This document shows positions 34,058 to 42,562 of a DNA stretch of 64,000 nt, in pieces. The notes beneath the pieces were generated by a model. The model saw only the letters and a list, made by a program, of their open reading frames with translations, ran no database searches and was not told the DNA's origin. A program made the position numbers and the translations under genes. Source of the DNA: Methanosarcina sp. MTP4 (lineage in GTDB: Archaea > Halobacteriota > Methanosarcinia > Methanosarcinales > Methanosarcinaceae); the NCBI RefSeq assembly GCF_000970045.1, contig NZ_CP009505.1:248001-312000 (forward strand). The letters are read 5' to 3'. Every line of letters begins with the position of its first letter. The first letter of the stretch is position 1.

Positions 34058-34999
34058 TTACCAAAGAATAGATGTGTAAGCTTCAAGGTAGATGCACAGC
34101 ACCACGTCCAGGATCATGGACCCGAACATGACGGCCCTGTAGTTTGACCCGTTTAAAAAGAGGCTTCCTCCTCTTTCCGGGGTCGGATGCCTGATAAAGT
34201 CAACGCACTGGGCAAGCATCCAGAGCCCTGAGGCAAGAGCGCCTGCAAAGTACACGGGGCCGAGTCCGGCAGACCAGCCGATGATCACCGATGCGATAAC
34301 TCCCACGATCCACCAGAATGTAACAAACCTGGCGGTAAAGGGGATGCCGTAAGTCACGGGCATGGTGGGTGCGCCTTTGAGCCTGTCGCCTTCCACGTCC
34401 CGGGCAACTCCGCCAAGGGTAAAGGCCCAGTCCGTAACGCACATCATTAGCCCGAAGCAGATTCCGGCAAGGGGCAGGATCACCCCGTCGCTTCCTTTCA
34501 GGATTCCTGCAGGGTCAAAAGCCAGCCAGACGCCCACAGGCACAAGCCCGTAAGAGATGCCCACAGGCACGAAACTGAGGAAAGTGCTCCGTTTTGCGAA
34601 AATTGAGTAGACGGTGATTGTGCCGGCTGCGATCAGAAGGACCAGGAGGGATTCCGGGTTCAGGTATGTGGCCGCAGATCCTGCAATTGCTAAAAGAAAG
34701 ATGGCGTACGTAAGCGCCGTTTTCTTCGAGACCGTCGAAGAGGGCAGGGGCCGGTCGGGAAGGTTAATGGTATCGATGTCAACGTCGCAGCAGTCGTTGA
34801 AAACGTATGAACTGGTGATGGCTGCAAAGCCTCCGATAACCGCAATAATGAAAGGGCTGAGTTCCGGAAGCCCTCCGCTTGCCAGGTAGGATGCCAGGAT
34901 GGCGCTTGAGGCAGGGAGGGTCAGGTCCATGTAGTAGAGTTCGGGTCTCAGCAGCTGGAGATAGGGGCTGAGTTCTCCGATTCTTGCTGTGAGGGACAA
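34058..34999 (-). CDS. UbiA-family prenyltransferase
   Basis: An integral membrane enzyme of about 313 aa with eight or nine spans. Both Asp-rich motifs are intact: NDCCDVDIDTINLPDRPLP (about residue 70-90) and DWAFTLGGVARDVEGDRLKG (about 190-210), which bind prenyl diphosphate through Mg2+. I start at TTG 34999 because AGGTGA lies 5 nt upstream; GTG 35008 is the alternative, but it overlaps that site. It heads a run with a reductase-like flavoprotein and a radical SAM protein. Acceptor cannot be read; an aromatic or polar cofactor head group is likely, and methanophenazine is a strong candidate in a Methanosarcina-type organism. Confidence 0.87.
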   Translation of the reverse strand: MSLTARIGELSPYLQLLRPELYYMDLTLPASSAILASYLASGGLPELSPFIIAVIGGFAAITSSYVFNDCCDVDIDTINLPDRPLPSSTVSKKTALTYAIFLLAIAGSAATYLNPESLLVLLIAAGTITVYSIFAKRSTFLSFVPVGISYGLVPVGVWLAFDPAGILKGSDGVILPLAGICFGLMMCVTDWAFTLGGVARDVEGDRLKGAPTMPVTYGIPFTARFVTFWWIVGVIASVIIGWSAGLGPVYFAGALASGLWMLAQCVDFIRHPTPERGGSLFLNGSNYRAVMFGSMILDVVLCIYLEAYTSILW

Positions 35000-35173
35000 T
35001 GTTTTCACCTGTGTTTTTTTTATTTTGGGGGTTTCGTGGTCATTTTCCAGGGCTGTTTAAGTGTTTTTTAGGGTTTTTAAGTGTTTTAAGATTTTTTTAG
35101 AGTTTTTTTGAGTTAGTTAAGAGTGTTTGATTTTAGTCCTATAAACATGCGCATGTCAAAAAAGTTTTCTTTT

Positions 35174-36646
35174 TCATCCTTTTTTCCATTCGTCTCTGTA
35201 CACAAGTTCCGCCCTTTCCCGGATTTTTTCGAGGAGTGGGTGGTCGAACTCCGGTTCGCAGATGAAGGTAAATTCTGCCTCAGGGTTCAGGTCTATTAGT
35301 TTGAGGGTATTTGAGAGGGCTGTGCTCAGGGCTTCGTAATCCGGGATTTTCGGGACCTCGGCGCTGAAGGGGTATACCTCTTCCATTTCCACGGGGTATG
35401 CTCCAAAGGGGGGTTTGAAAATGAGGACCTGGCTGTATTCCTTTTCGCCTTTCACGGGCCTTGTGCGGATAAGCGCCGGGCCTTCGATGCTGAAGCGTTC
35501 CAGCCTCTTTCCGAAACGCAGGACTTCGGGACGGGACGCGGATTCGGGTCCGCAGTAGAAAAAGGTGCCTTTGCTTGCAGGGTCGAACTTCTCGAGCAAG
35601 GCGGAATGAGTATAGAGCCTTTTCAGCCCGTCAAGCAGTTTCGGATGGGCGCGGCAGCGCTTTTCCACAAGTTCCAGGAGTTTTCCTTCCTTTATGGACT
35701 GCTTGATCAGCCTGATTTCCTCGAAGGTTGCGTAGAGGTTGTGCCTTCCCAGGAGTTCCTGGCTGTTCTGTGCTTTTTTCAGCTCTTCTGCCGTGTATTT
35801 CGAGCAGATTGGGCAGGAACAGGGCAGGTAGTTAAGTTTGTCCAGGTGGTAGGTCCCGTTTGCAGTGATATAGCGCCCGTCCTTTGCGTAGAGGGCATAG
35901 GCTGCCGAGTCAAAGAGGTCGCATCCGAGGGCCACGGCGAGAGCGAACATCATAGGGTGCCCTGCCCCGAAGAGGTGGACCGGGGCAACCGGAGAGAGAC
36001 CCTTTTTCGAGGCTGCAATCACGTCCACGAGTTCTGCATAGCGGTAGGTTTCCATAAGTGGAACCACGGCTCCCAGGGGGTAGACTCCGAAATCGAGTTC
36101 TTTCAGGTGGGAAGCGGCTTTTTCCCTCAGGTCGGGGTAGGTCGAACCCTGGACCGGGCCTGCCAGGAGCTGTTCTCCCTGTATGAGTTTCCGGGCGGCT
36201 TCCAGGCGTTCGGCAGTAATTGCAAGTTCTTCTTCGGCCCGCTTTCTGGGGACGTCAGGAGGAGTCGGGATGTCCAGGGGGACGATGATGTCACTTCCGA
36301 TTTTTTGCTGGAATCCCAGGATCTCCTCGTTCGTGACTTCCACCGAGCCATAGATGGAAAGCTGGAATGACCCCGAATCAGTCATGATGGGCCCGTCAAA
36401 GCCCAAAAGCTCGTGCAGCCCTTTTTCAAGGGCCACGTTTCGCAGTTCTTCTTTCCGGTAGATAATATAGGAATTGGTGATAAGGATCTCTGCCCCGAAG
36501 CTTCTCATCTCTTCCGGGGGGATAAGCTGGATGTTCGGATTTATCACAGGCATGACGGTAGGAGTCTCAACTATCCCGTGCGGGGTCTTGAGTTTTCCTA
36601 TCCTGCCGCCTGCGTCCTTGTCGAGTATTTCAAATATCGCTGACAT
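35174..36646 (-). CDS. tgtA: Archaeosine tRNA-guanine transglycosylase
   Basis: A 490-aa enzyme that exchanges G15 of tRNA for preQ0 on the way to archaeosine. The catalytic domain begins FEILDKDAGGRIGKLKTPHG; MTDSGSFQLS carries the active-site Asp, VPLDIPTPPDVPR and LFGAGHP follow, and the zinc site is CSCPICSKY with a later His. After about residue 330 there is a C-terminal extension but no full PUA domain, as in split TgtA proteins of Methanosarcinales, where a second gene supplies the rest. A TATA element 30 nt upstream and the lack of a ribosome-binding site suggest a leaderless message. Confidence 0.95.
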   Translation of the reverse strand: MSAIFEILDKDAGGRIGKLKTPHGIVETPTVMPVINPNIQLIPPEEMRSFGAEILITNSYIIYRKEELRNVALEKGLHELLGFDGPIMTDSGSFQLSIYGSVEVTNEEILGFQQKIGSDIIVPLDIPTPPDVPRKRAEEELAITAERLEAARKLIQGEQLLAGPVQGSTYPDLREKAASHLKELDFGVYPLGAVVPLMETYRYAELVDVIAASKKGLSPVAPVHLFGAGHPMMFALAVALGCDLFDSAAYALYAKDGRYITANGTYHLDKLNYLPCSCPICSKYTAEELKKAQNSQELLGRHNLYATFEEIRLIKQSIKEGKLLELVEKRCRAHPKLLDGLKRLYTHSALLEKFDPASKGTFFYCGPESASRPEVLRFGKRLERFSIEGPALIRTRPVKGEKEYSQVLIFKPPFGAYPVEMEEVYPFSAEVPKIPDYEALSTALSNTLKLIDLNPEAEFTFICEPEFDHPLLEKIRERAELVYRDEWKKG

Positions 36647-36670
36647 GCCGGGGGAATAAATATCTCTCAG

Positions 36671-36680
36671 CTATATTTAA
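36671..36680 (-). promoter_or_regulatory. tgtA: TATA box of tgtA (leaderless-type promoter)
   Basis: Read on the minus strand as TTAAATATAG, centred about 29 nt before the ATG at 36646. The spacing would place the transcription start at the start codon. Confidence 0.5.
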
Positions 36681-36856
36681 CTTTGGGGATAGATCTAAAC
36701 CGGGATAAGCAGGGTGGAATTATCGGGTGTTTGGATATAAGTTCAGGCCGGATCAAAGAGTATCCGGAGGTTCCTGTCATTCCGGTTTTGTTTTTCCGGT
36801 CCTCGCTTTGAAAAAAGAGAAGTTTGCAGTCTTTTCAGGCCGCAAGCATTTTCCTT

Positions 36857-37444
36857 TCAATCTTCCTTTGCCCGCGGCATGGCAATGATTTCCCGGACCT
36901 GCATGGAGAAGAAGTCGTTGCTGTGGGCAGGCCTGAGCACAAGGGCAACGTCCGCACCCCAGCGAGTACCGCCAATTGCAATGATTTCCGTGTCTTCAGA
37001 GATGGGAATATGCCCTGAGTCTGCCGCCATGATTGCGACTTCGACCGCTACCTTGAAGCCTTTTCCGAAAAGGGATCGCAGGGTGTCGGAAATCACTTCT
37101 ATCCGGGAATAGCCTCCGAACTTCCTGGTTATTGAGCGTTCGATCCCTGAAAACATGTGGGACTGGGTGGTGATAACGGCTCCGAGCTCCTCAAGTTTCT
37201 GTTTGTATTCCTCTTCCACTTCCCATTCGCCTTTCTCTTTTTGCCCGTACTGGTGGCTTATGCCGATGACCTTGACGCCGGTGCTTTTCACGGCTTCTGC
37301 CATCTTGAGGGCGGTTTTTCCACTGGTGCTTGCAACAACGATGTGTGTGATCCCAAGTTCTGCGGCTCTTTTTGCCGCAGCCCCAACCACGGCATCAGTG
37401 TTTGTTTCCCCTACGCTGTCCAGATAAAGAATCGGTTTTTCCAT
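36857..37444 (-). CDS. Pyruvate kinase alpha/beta-domain-like protein
   Basis: A 195-aa stand-alone protein related to the C-terminal alpha/beta (regulatory) domain of pyruvate kinase. Seen: HIVVASTSGKTALKMAEAV near residue 35 and VKVIGISHQYGQ, matching the phosphate-binding loop region of that domain, then EVAIMAADSGHIP and IAIGGTRWGADVALVLRP near the end. There is no catalytic barrel, so no kinase activity is expected; it may sense a phosphorylated metabolite. ATG 37444 follows AAGGAGAACC. Confidence 0.8.
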   Translation of the reverse strand: MEKPILYLDSVGETNTDAVVGAAAKRAAELGITHIVVASTSGKTALKMAEAVKSTGVKVIGISHQYGQKEKGEWEVEEEYKQKLEELGAVITTQSHMFSGIERSITRKFGGYSRIEVISDTLRSLFGKGFKVAVEVAIMAADSGHIPISEDTEIIAIGGTRWGADVALVLRPAHSNDFFSMQVREIIAMPRAKED

Positions 37445-37924
37445 GTGCGGTTCTCCTTTGAATTTTTAAGGTTTGTTTATTTCCATTCAGAGGTTAATTC
37501 ATTTCTATTTAGAGGGTTTTTATGAACTCTTTTCCTCTTTTTTTTCTTTTCTACGGATTATTTTCCTTCCGTATGAATAACCTGAATTATTGCAGGTTTT
37601 ATTGCAGGTTTTGCCCTCGTTTTCTCCTGAACCTGCTGGAGTCTGGCTATCAATTATTCACTTGATACTAATTATAAACTGAATATCGATTTTATCTAAG
37701 TATCTGATGAAATATTTTAAGTTATCTCAATAAAACATATATATCAGGAGATTCTCTTTAAATACTATGGAGGGTTTTTGGTTTTCAGGGGGCCCGGAAA
37801 CTACCCTTAATTTTTAATTTTGTGAAGGGTTTAGGATTCCCCGGGTTCGGGCCTTTGAGAACCTGTTTAAGTATGATTAGGTAAGATATAGGTGTAGGGG
37901 TTATATTTTCAGTGAGGTGGTACT
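37445..37924. promoter_or_regulatory. Divergent upstream region, AT-rich
   Basis: Space between the divergent pyruvate-kinase-like gene and the PAC2 gene. ACATATATATC near 37736-37746 is a TATA candidate on the plus strand, but it is far (about 180 nt) from the TTG at 37925. GTGAGGTGG precedes that TTG. No RNA gene or repeat recognised. Confidence 0.35.
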
Positions 37925-38671
37925 TTGTCAGATACGGATTATGATAACAATGACGTGAAGATTATTACGAAACCTGTGCAGTCAAAAAACCCTGTTTTGA
38001 TTGAAGGTTTCCCCGGAATCGGGCTTGTTGGGAACATTGCAAGTCAGCACCTGATCGAAGAGATGGATATGGAGTACATCGGTTCTATCGAGTCCAGGTA
38101 TTTCCCCTCCATTGCCGTACTCTACGAGGGGCTTATCAACATGCCTGTCCGGATCTATGAAAGTGTGGAGCACAACCTGATTATCGTGATTTCGGATATC
38201 CCTATCAGCCATTCGGTTTCCTACGATGTAAGCAATGCCCTGGTTGACTGGGCAGAGTCCATCAATGTAAAGGAAATTGCCTCTATTGCTGGAATTGCTA
38301 TCATGGATGGGGGACACAAGGTCTTCGGGGCAGCCACTACCCAGGAGATGCTGGACAAGATCAAGGACGAAGTGGAGGTCTTCCAGATGGGAACCATTTC
38401 AGGTATTTCTGGCAGTGTGATGGCCGAATGCCTGCTCAGGGGAATCCCGGCGCTGAGCCTGCTCGGAGCTACCCGGACCCAGAACCCAGATCCCAGGGCT
38501 GCTTCTGCTGTTGTTGAGGTTTTAAACAAACTCTACGGGCTGTCGATCGATACCGAACGGCTCATAAAGCAAGCCGAGCGCATAGAAGTTGAGTTGCAAA
38601 AACTTGCTGAAGATGTCCAGACCTCCGAACAGAAAGGAGAAGTTAAAAAGGAATTCCCAATGTACGGGTGA
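37925..38671 (+). CDS. PAC2 family protein (proteasome assembly chaperone-like)
   Basis: A 248-aa soluble protein of the PAC2/COG2047 group. Typical elements are LIEGFPGIGLVGNIASQHLI near residue 25, SRYFPSIAVLYEG, the ISDIPISHSVSYDV strand and GTISGISGSVMAECLLRGIP; the last 40 residues form a charged helix. In eukaryotes PAC2 helps to assemble proteasomes; the archaeal role is inferred only. The start is TTG 37925 behind GTGAGGTGG. A DUF473 gene begins 4 nt after its stop, so both are one operon. Confidence 0.85.
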   Translation: MSDTDYDNNDVKIITKPVQSKNPVLIEGFPGIGLVGNIASQHLIEEMDMEYIGSIESRYFPSIAVLYEGLINMPVRIYESVEHNLIIVISDIPISHSVSYDVSNALVDWAESINVKEIASIAGIAIMDGGHKVFGAATTQEMLDKIKDEVEVFQMGTISGISGSVMAECLLRGIPALSLLGATRTQNPDPRAASAVVEVLNKLYGLSIDTERLIKQAERIEVELQKLAEDVQTSEQKGEVKKEFPMYG

Positions 38672-38675
38672 TCCT

Positions 38676-39065
38676 ATGGAGTACATTGCACTAACCGGAA
38701 TTGCCGATTCAGTGATTGAAGCCCTTAAAACACATTCACTCAGGACTCTTGAAATTCGGAACCCACAAAATTTTTTCGGTGTACTTGGGCTTAATGCAGG
38801 GGATCAGGTTCTCTTAACATCCACCCGGCGTGACGATTTAACGGACGGGACCACAGGGCTCATTGCCAGGGTCGTGCAAAGGCAGATCTCCACACATTCC
38901 ATTATCAGTGCAAATGATTTGTATATCGAGGAATGTGAAACCATGGCTGCTCGCGTTCAACTTGAATGCAGGTGCATGGCAAGGGTACGCAGCGTCATCT
39001 CAAATGAACTTGGCAAACCGGTAGTAGTGGACGCCAGGGAAATTCCCTGCTATGAAGCCCGGTAA
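38676..39065 (+). CDS. DUF473 family protein
   Basis: A 129-aa protein starting at ATG 38676, which follows GGGTGATC; a longer frame from 38589 overlaps the PAC2 gene and is less likely. It opens MEYIALTGIADSVIEALKTH, with LRTLEIRNPQNFFGVLGL and a GDQVLLTSTRRDDL loop, then cysteines at EECE and ECRCMARV. This is the pattern of DUF473, a small family found in methanogens. The strand-rich N-terminal half resembles ASCH-like RNA-binding barrels, a guess only. Coupled to the PAC2 gene. Confidence 0.8.
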   Translation: MEYIALTGIADSVIEALKTHSLRTLEIRNPQNFFGVLGLNAGDQVLLTSTRRDDLTDGTTGLIARVVQRQISTHSIISANDLYIEECETMAARVQLECRCMARVRSVISNELGKPVVVDAREIPCYEAR

Positions 39066-39195
39066 AAAGTTTCCAGGCTGGTGAAACAGCTTCTTCAAAA
39101 CTTTTTCCCCTTTTTGCCAAACGGATTTCCCTTTTGACGAGGTTGACTCATGATCCGAATAACTTTTTTTTAGAGAAGAGCTTTGTCAGAAGATT

Positions 39196-39304
39196 TTTGA
39201 ATAACTTATTTTCTACTGGAAAGGTCTGTTCCATAGACGTAGTGAAACGGATAACCTACGACATCTGTTTGAATAACTTATTTTCTACTGGAACGGTCTG
39301 TTCC
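39196..39304. repeat. Two 37-bp direct repeats spaced by 35 bp
   Basis: TTTGAATAACTTATTTTCTA plus 17 further bases occurs at 39196-39232 and again at 39268-39304 with one mismatch (AAAGG/AACGG). The 35-bp spacer is unrelated. A shorter GAATAACTT word occurs at about 39157. It lies in the tail-to-tail space between DUF473 and the thermosome gene. Unit and spacer lengths mimic CRISPR, but only two copies exist. Confidence 0.9.
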
Positions 39305-39449
39305 GAAGGTTTTTGATAAACGTATTTATTTTAAGGCATGTGAAAAATGTCGGGCTAAATGAGTCCGGGGTAAAAAAAGAAGTGGGTTGCGGAATCTGAA
39401 ATTTTCCGACAACCGTATATTTCAATTTTGTTCAATAGTTTCAACAGGT

Positions 39450-41063
39450 TTATAATTCCATGTCCGGCATTTCTCCGCCGGGGCCTGCTTTCATGCCTGC
39501 GGAAGCAATCACATCGTCGATCCTGAGGATCATGATTGCTGCCTCAGTGGCGGCGTTGATTGCCTGGGTCTTGATCCTGAGGGGCTCGATGACATTGTTT
39601 TCGTACATGTCTTCGATCTTCCCGGTGTAGACGTTGAGGCCTGCCTTCTTGTTGCCCTTCTCGTGCTGGGAGCGCATTTCCACGAGCATGTCGATGGGGT
39701 CCAGCCCTGCGTTTTCTGCGAGGGTCTGGGGAATGACTTCCAGGGACTCGGCAAACTTCGTAACTGCAAGCTGTTCCCTGCCTTTCAGGGTTGCCGCATA
39801 TTCCTTGAGCCTGAGAGCAAGTTCGATCTCAGGGGAGCCGCCGCCCACAACGACCATCTGGTCTTCGAGGGCTACACCCACGACTCTGAGAGCGTCTTCG
39901 AGAGCTCTTGAGATGCCGTCTACCACGTGCTCGGTTCCGCCGCGGAGGAGGATAGAGGTGGTCTTGCTGTCCTTGCAGCCTGTGACAAAGGTCATTCTGG
40001 AGCCAGTGACGTCCTTTTCTTCCACAAGGCCCGCATACCCGAGGTCGGACTCCTCAATCTCGTCGATGCTGGTGATTACCTTTGCCCCGGTTGCACGGGA
40101 TAGTTTGTCCATGTCGCTCTTCTTAACCCTGCGCATGCCGAAAATTCCTGCCTTTGTCAGGTAGTACTGGGCAAGGTCGTCCATTCCCTTCTGGCAGAAG
40201 ACAACGTTGGCGCCGGTGGCGATTACTTTGTCCACAATTTCCCTGAGCATTGCTTCTTCCTGGTCAAGGAAAAGCTGCATCTGGTCAGGGGTTGTGATCT
40301 TGATCTCTGCCTTGGTGTCGGTCTTCTTGAGTTCGATGGGTACGCTTAAGAGGAGGATCTTTGCGTCTTCTATGACTTCGGGCATGGCGGCGTGGACGCG
40401 TTCCTTGTCAACGAGGACACCTTCAATTATCTCAGAGTCACTGATGCTTCCCCCAGGTCTCTTTTCGGTCTTGATGTCTTCGATGTCGACCGTGATCTTC
40501 CCTTCTCTTTCTTCAACGATGGACCTGACTGCCTTTACCGTAAGTGCGGAGAGGTGTTCCTTGTAAGATTCTGCCCCTTTCCCGGTGATTGCGGTTGCTG
40601 CCAGCTTCTCCAGGGTTTCGGTGTCTTCCGGGGAGACGCTGATTGTGATAGTCTCCAGGGTCTTTGTAGCCTGGTTTGCTGCGAGCCTGTATCCGCTTGC
40701 GATCAGGGTGGGGTGGACACCGCTTTCCAGCAGTTCTTCTGCCTTTTCCAGGAGTTCTCCTGCAAGAACAGCTGCGGTGGTGGTCCCGTCTCCTACCTCT
40801 GCGTCCTGGGTCTTGGAAACTTCCACGATCATTTTTGCGCCGGGGTGTTCGATGTCCATTTCCTTGAGGATGGTTGCCCCGTCATTCGTGATCACTACAT
40901 CGCCCATGGAGTCCACGAGCATCTTGTCCATACCCTTCGGCCCAAGAGTGGTCCTAACTGACTCAGCTACGGCCTTTGCGGCCATGATGTTGTTGTGCTG
41001 TGCGTCGGAACCGTGGGTCCTCTGGCTTCCTTCTCTTAAAATAAAGATTGGTTGTGCTGCCAA
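39450..41063 (-). CDS. Thermosome (group II chaperonin) subunit
   Basis: A 537-aa ATP-dependent folding chaperonin. Seen: [28 protein letters not shown] near the N terminus in the usual order (nucleotide loop), [15 protein letters not shown] at about 95, the apical helical protrusion region around 240-280, and [16 protein letters not shown] (about 410) with the catalytic-type Asp of the second equatorial half. The C-terminal tail GGEMPDMEL is short. The start is TTG 41063 behind CAGGAGATTG. Four 14-bp repeats (41132-41187) lie in the predicted 5' leader. Methanosarcinas usually have several thermosome genes. Confidence 0.96.
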   Translation of the reverse strand: MAAQPIFILREGSQRTHGSDAQHNNIMAAKAVAESVRTTLGPKGMDKMLVDSMGDVVITNDGATILKEMDIEHPGAKMIVEVSKTQDAEVGDGTTTAAVLAGELLEKAEELLESGVHPTLIASGYRLAANQATKTLETITISVSPEDTETLEKLAATAITGKGAESYKEHLSALTVKAVRSIVEEREGKITVDIEDIKTEKRPGGSISDSEIIEGVLVDKERVHAAMPEVIEDAKILLLSVPIELKKTDTKAEIKITTPDQMQLFLDQEEAMLREIVDKVIATGANVVFCQKGMDDLAQYYLTKAGIFGMRRVKKSDMDKLSRATGAKVITSIDEIEESDLGYAGLVEEKDVTGSRMTFVTGCKDSKTTSILLRGGTEHVVDGISRALEDALRVVGVALEDQMVVVGGGSPEIELALRLKEYAATLKGREQLAVTKFAESLEVIPQTLAENAGLDPIDMLVEMRSQHEKGNKKAGLNVYTGKIEDMYENNVIEPLRIKTQAINAATEAAIMILRIDDVIASAGMKAGPGGEMPDMEL

Positions 41064-41131
41064 ACTTCAATCTCCTGTATAATGATTTTGAATTTATATG
41101 ATTTTTTATTAGTTGATTAGTTGAACTCTTA

Positions 41132-41187
41132 AGTACGCAATTTTCAGTACGCAATTTTCAGTACGTAATTTTCAGTACGTAATTTTC
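41132..41187. repeat. 14-bp tandem repeat, four copies, in the thermosome leader
   Basis: AGTACGCAATTTTC occurs twice and AGTACGTAATTTTC twice without gaps. With the TATA candidate at 41209-41217, transcription should start near the upstream edge of this array, so the repeats would be transcribed in a leader of about 120 nt. Confidence 0.92.
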
Positions 41188-41208
41188 ATATTCTTAATGC
41201 AAGCACTT

Positions 41209-41217
41209 CTATATAAC
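41209..41217 (-). promoter_or_regulatory. Candidate TATA box of the thermosome gene
   Basis: Minus-strand GTTATATAG about 150 nt before the TTG start and just upstream of the four-copy repeat array. Confidence 0.45.
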
Positions 41218-41761
41218 ATTTCCTCTGAGCCGGAAATAAATCTCTTTTAAAAAAAGGGCTTCTGCTCCTTTTAATCTTTTAATCTTCCTGAATTTTGCTT
41301 TCACTCGCAGGGACTTTTCAGGGCGCAAAATTTAGAAGGATTCCCATTAAAAAGAGCATAAAAACAATGTTTGCCAGAAGTACGGAACTTTCTCTTTACC
41401 CCAGGACCTTTGGCAGCATGAAAAACAAGGTCAGGCATATAGCTGTTGAACTGATTGAGAACACAGGGGCCGGTTTCCATGTCCCCGGTTCTGTCCGAGC
41501 CGTCGGTTTTGCAATCTCATGGAGTGCCCTGTTAAAAGAAGATACAGAAAGTTTGCTCATCTGTTTAATCTCTACTCCATAATTATTTTGAAGTTTCTTG
41601 CTTTGTATTTAAACCACAATACATTAAACCACAAAAAGTTGAGCTCGGAGGAATTTCCTAAAATTTCTTCCGTTTTTCTCTTCACTTATTTTTTCTCTTC
41701 ACTTATTTTTTCTCTTCACTTATTTTTTCTCTGAACCTATTTTTTTCTCTGCGTCTCTGTT
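41218..41761. other. Intergenic region, no convincing gene
   Basis: A 95-codon plus-strand frame at 41295-41582 has no ribosome-binding site and no family resemblance, so I do not call it. At 41681-41735 a TTCACTTATTTTTTCTC unit of 17 bp is repeated three times just after the end of the FAD/Fe-S gene. Confidence 0.5.
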
Positions 41762-42554
41762 TCAATGTTTCTTGATGTACTCGATCATCCGTGGGGTAAG
41801 GAGCGGGATGATCTGGGGCAGCATGTTCGGCATCAGGTTTTCCATGGCTTTTGGCATGAGGTCCGGGAGCTGCTCTCTCATGTAATCGGGCATAGGAACC
41901 CGCTTTTCTACGGCTTTGAGCATGTCAGGCATGACTTCGGGCATGACCGAGGGCATGAGTCTGGGCATCATAACCGGCATCATGGGCTTCATCAGGGCGT
42001 CCATGCCGGGCACGTATTTGACCATTTTCATCATGGACTGCAGGGGCGCTGGCATGGCTGCCATTATCTCGGGCAGGAGTTCTACCATAAGGCCGGCCAT
42101 GTTTTCGGGCTGCATGAGGTCGATCATTTTCTCAAAGGGCACCCATGACTGCAGGGCGTAGTTTGTCGTGTCCGGGATGTCATAGCCGAGGCTTCTGGCC
42201 ACAAGGGCACCGAGGTCCTGGGACTCTATTTTCATGTTGTTTTTCTCGGCTGCGACACGGAACTGGACCGTACAGCAGGGGCATAGAGCCGCAATGATAT
42301 CCGCGTTCACATCTGCAGCTTCCTGAAGCCTCATACCTCCAAGTTTATATGCAACCGGAGGCTCGGCAATCAGGCTGACCACCGAACCGCAGCAGTGAGC
42401 CTGTTCCCTGTTATGTTCAAGTTCCCTGAACTGGATGCCCGGGATGGCTTTCAACAGCTCTCTCGGAGGTTCGTAGACTTTGCCTCCGGCTCTTCCCAGG
42501 TGGCAGGAGTCATGCCAGGCAACCACTTTATTGAGCGGTTTTTTTAATTTGGGC

Positions 42555-42562
42555 TTCAGCAC
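42555..42562. repeat. Target site duplication, left copy
   Basis: TTCAGCAC next to the left end of the IS; identical to 44184-44191. Confidence 0.93.

Noticed and set aside
39196-39304. CRISPR array
   Set aside because: Only two repeat copies, no palindromic part, no leader and no cas gene in the window; many other local duplications occur here.
41295-41582. 95-codon plus-strand ORF
   Set aside because: No start signal, no family resemblance, and composition unlike the neighbouring genes.
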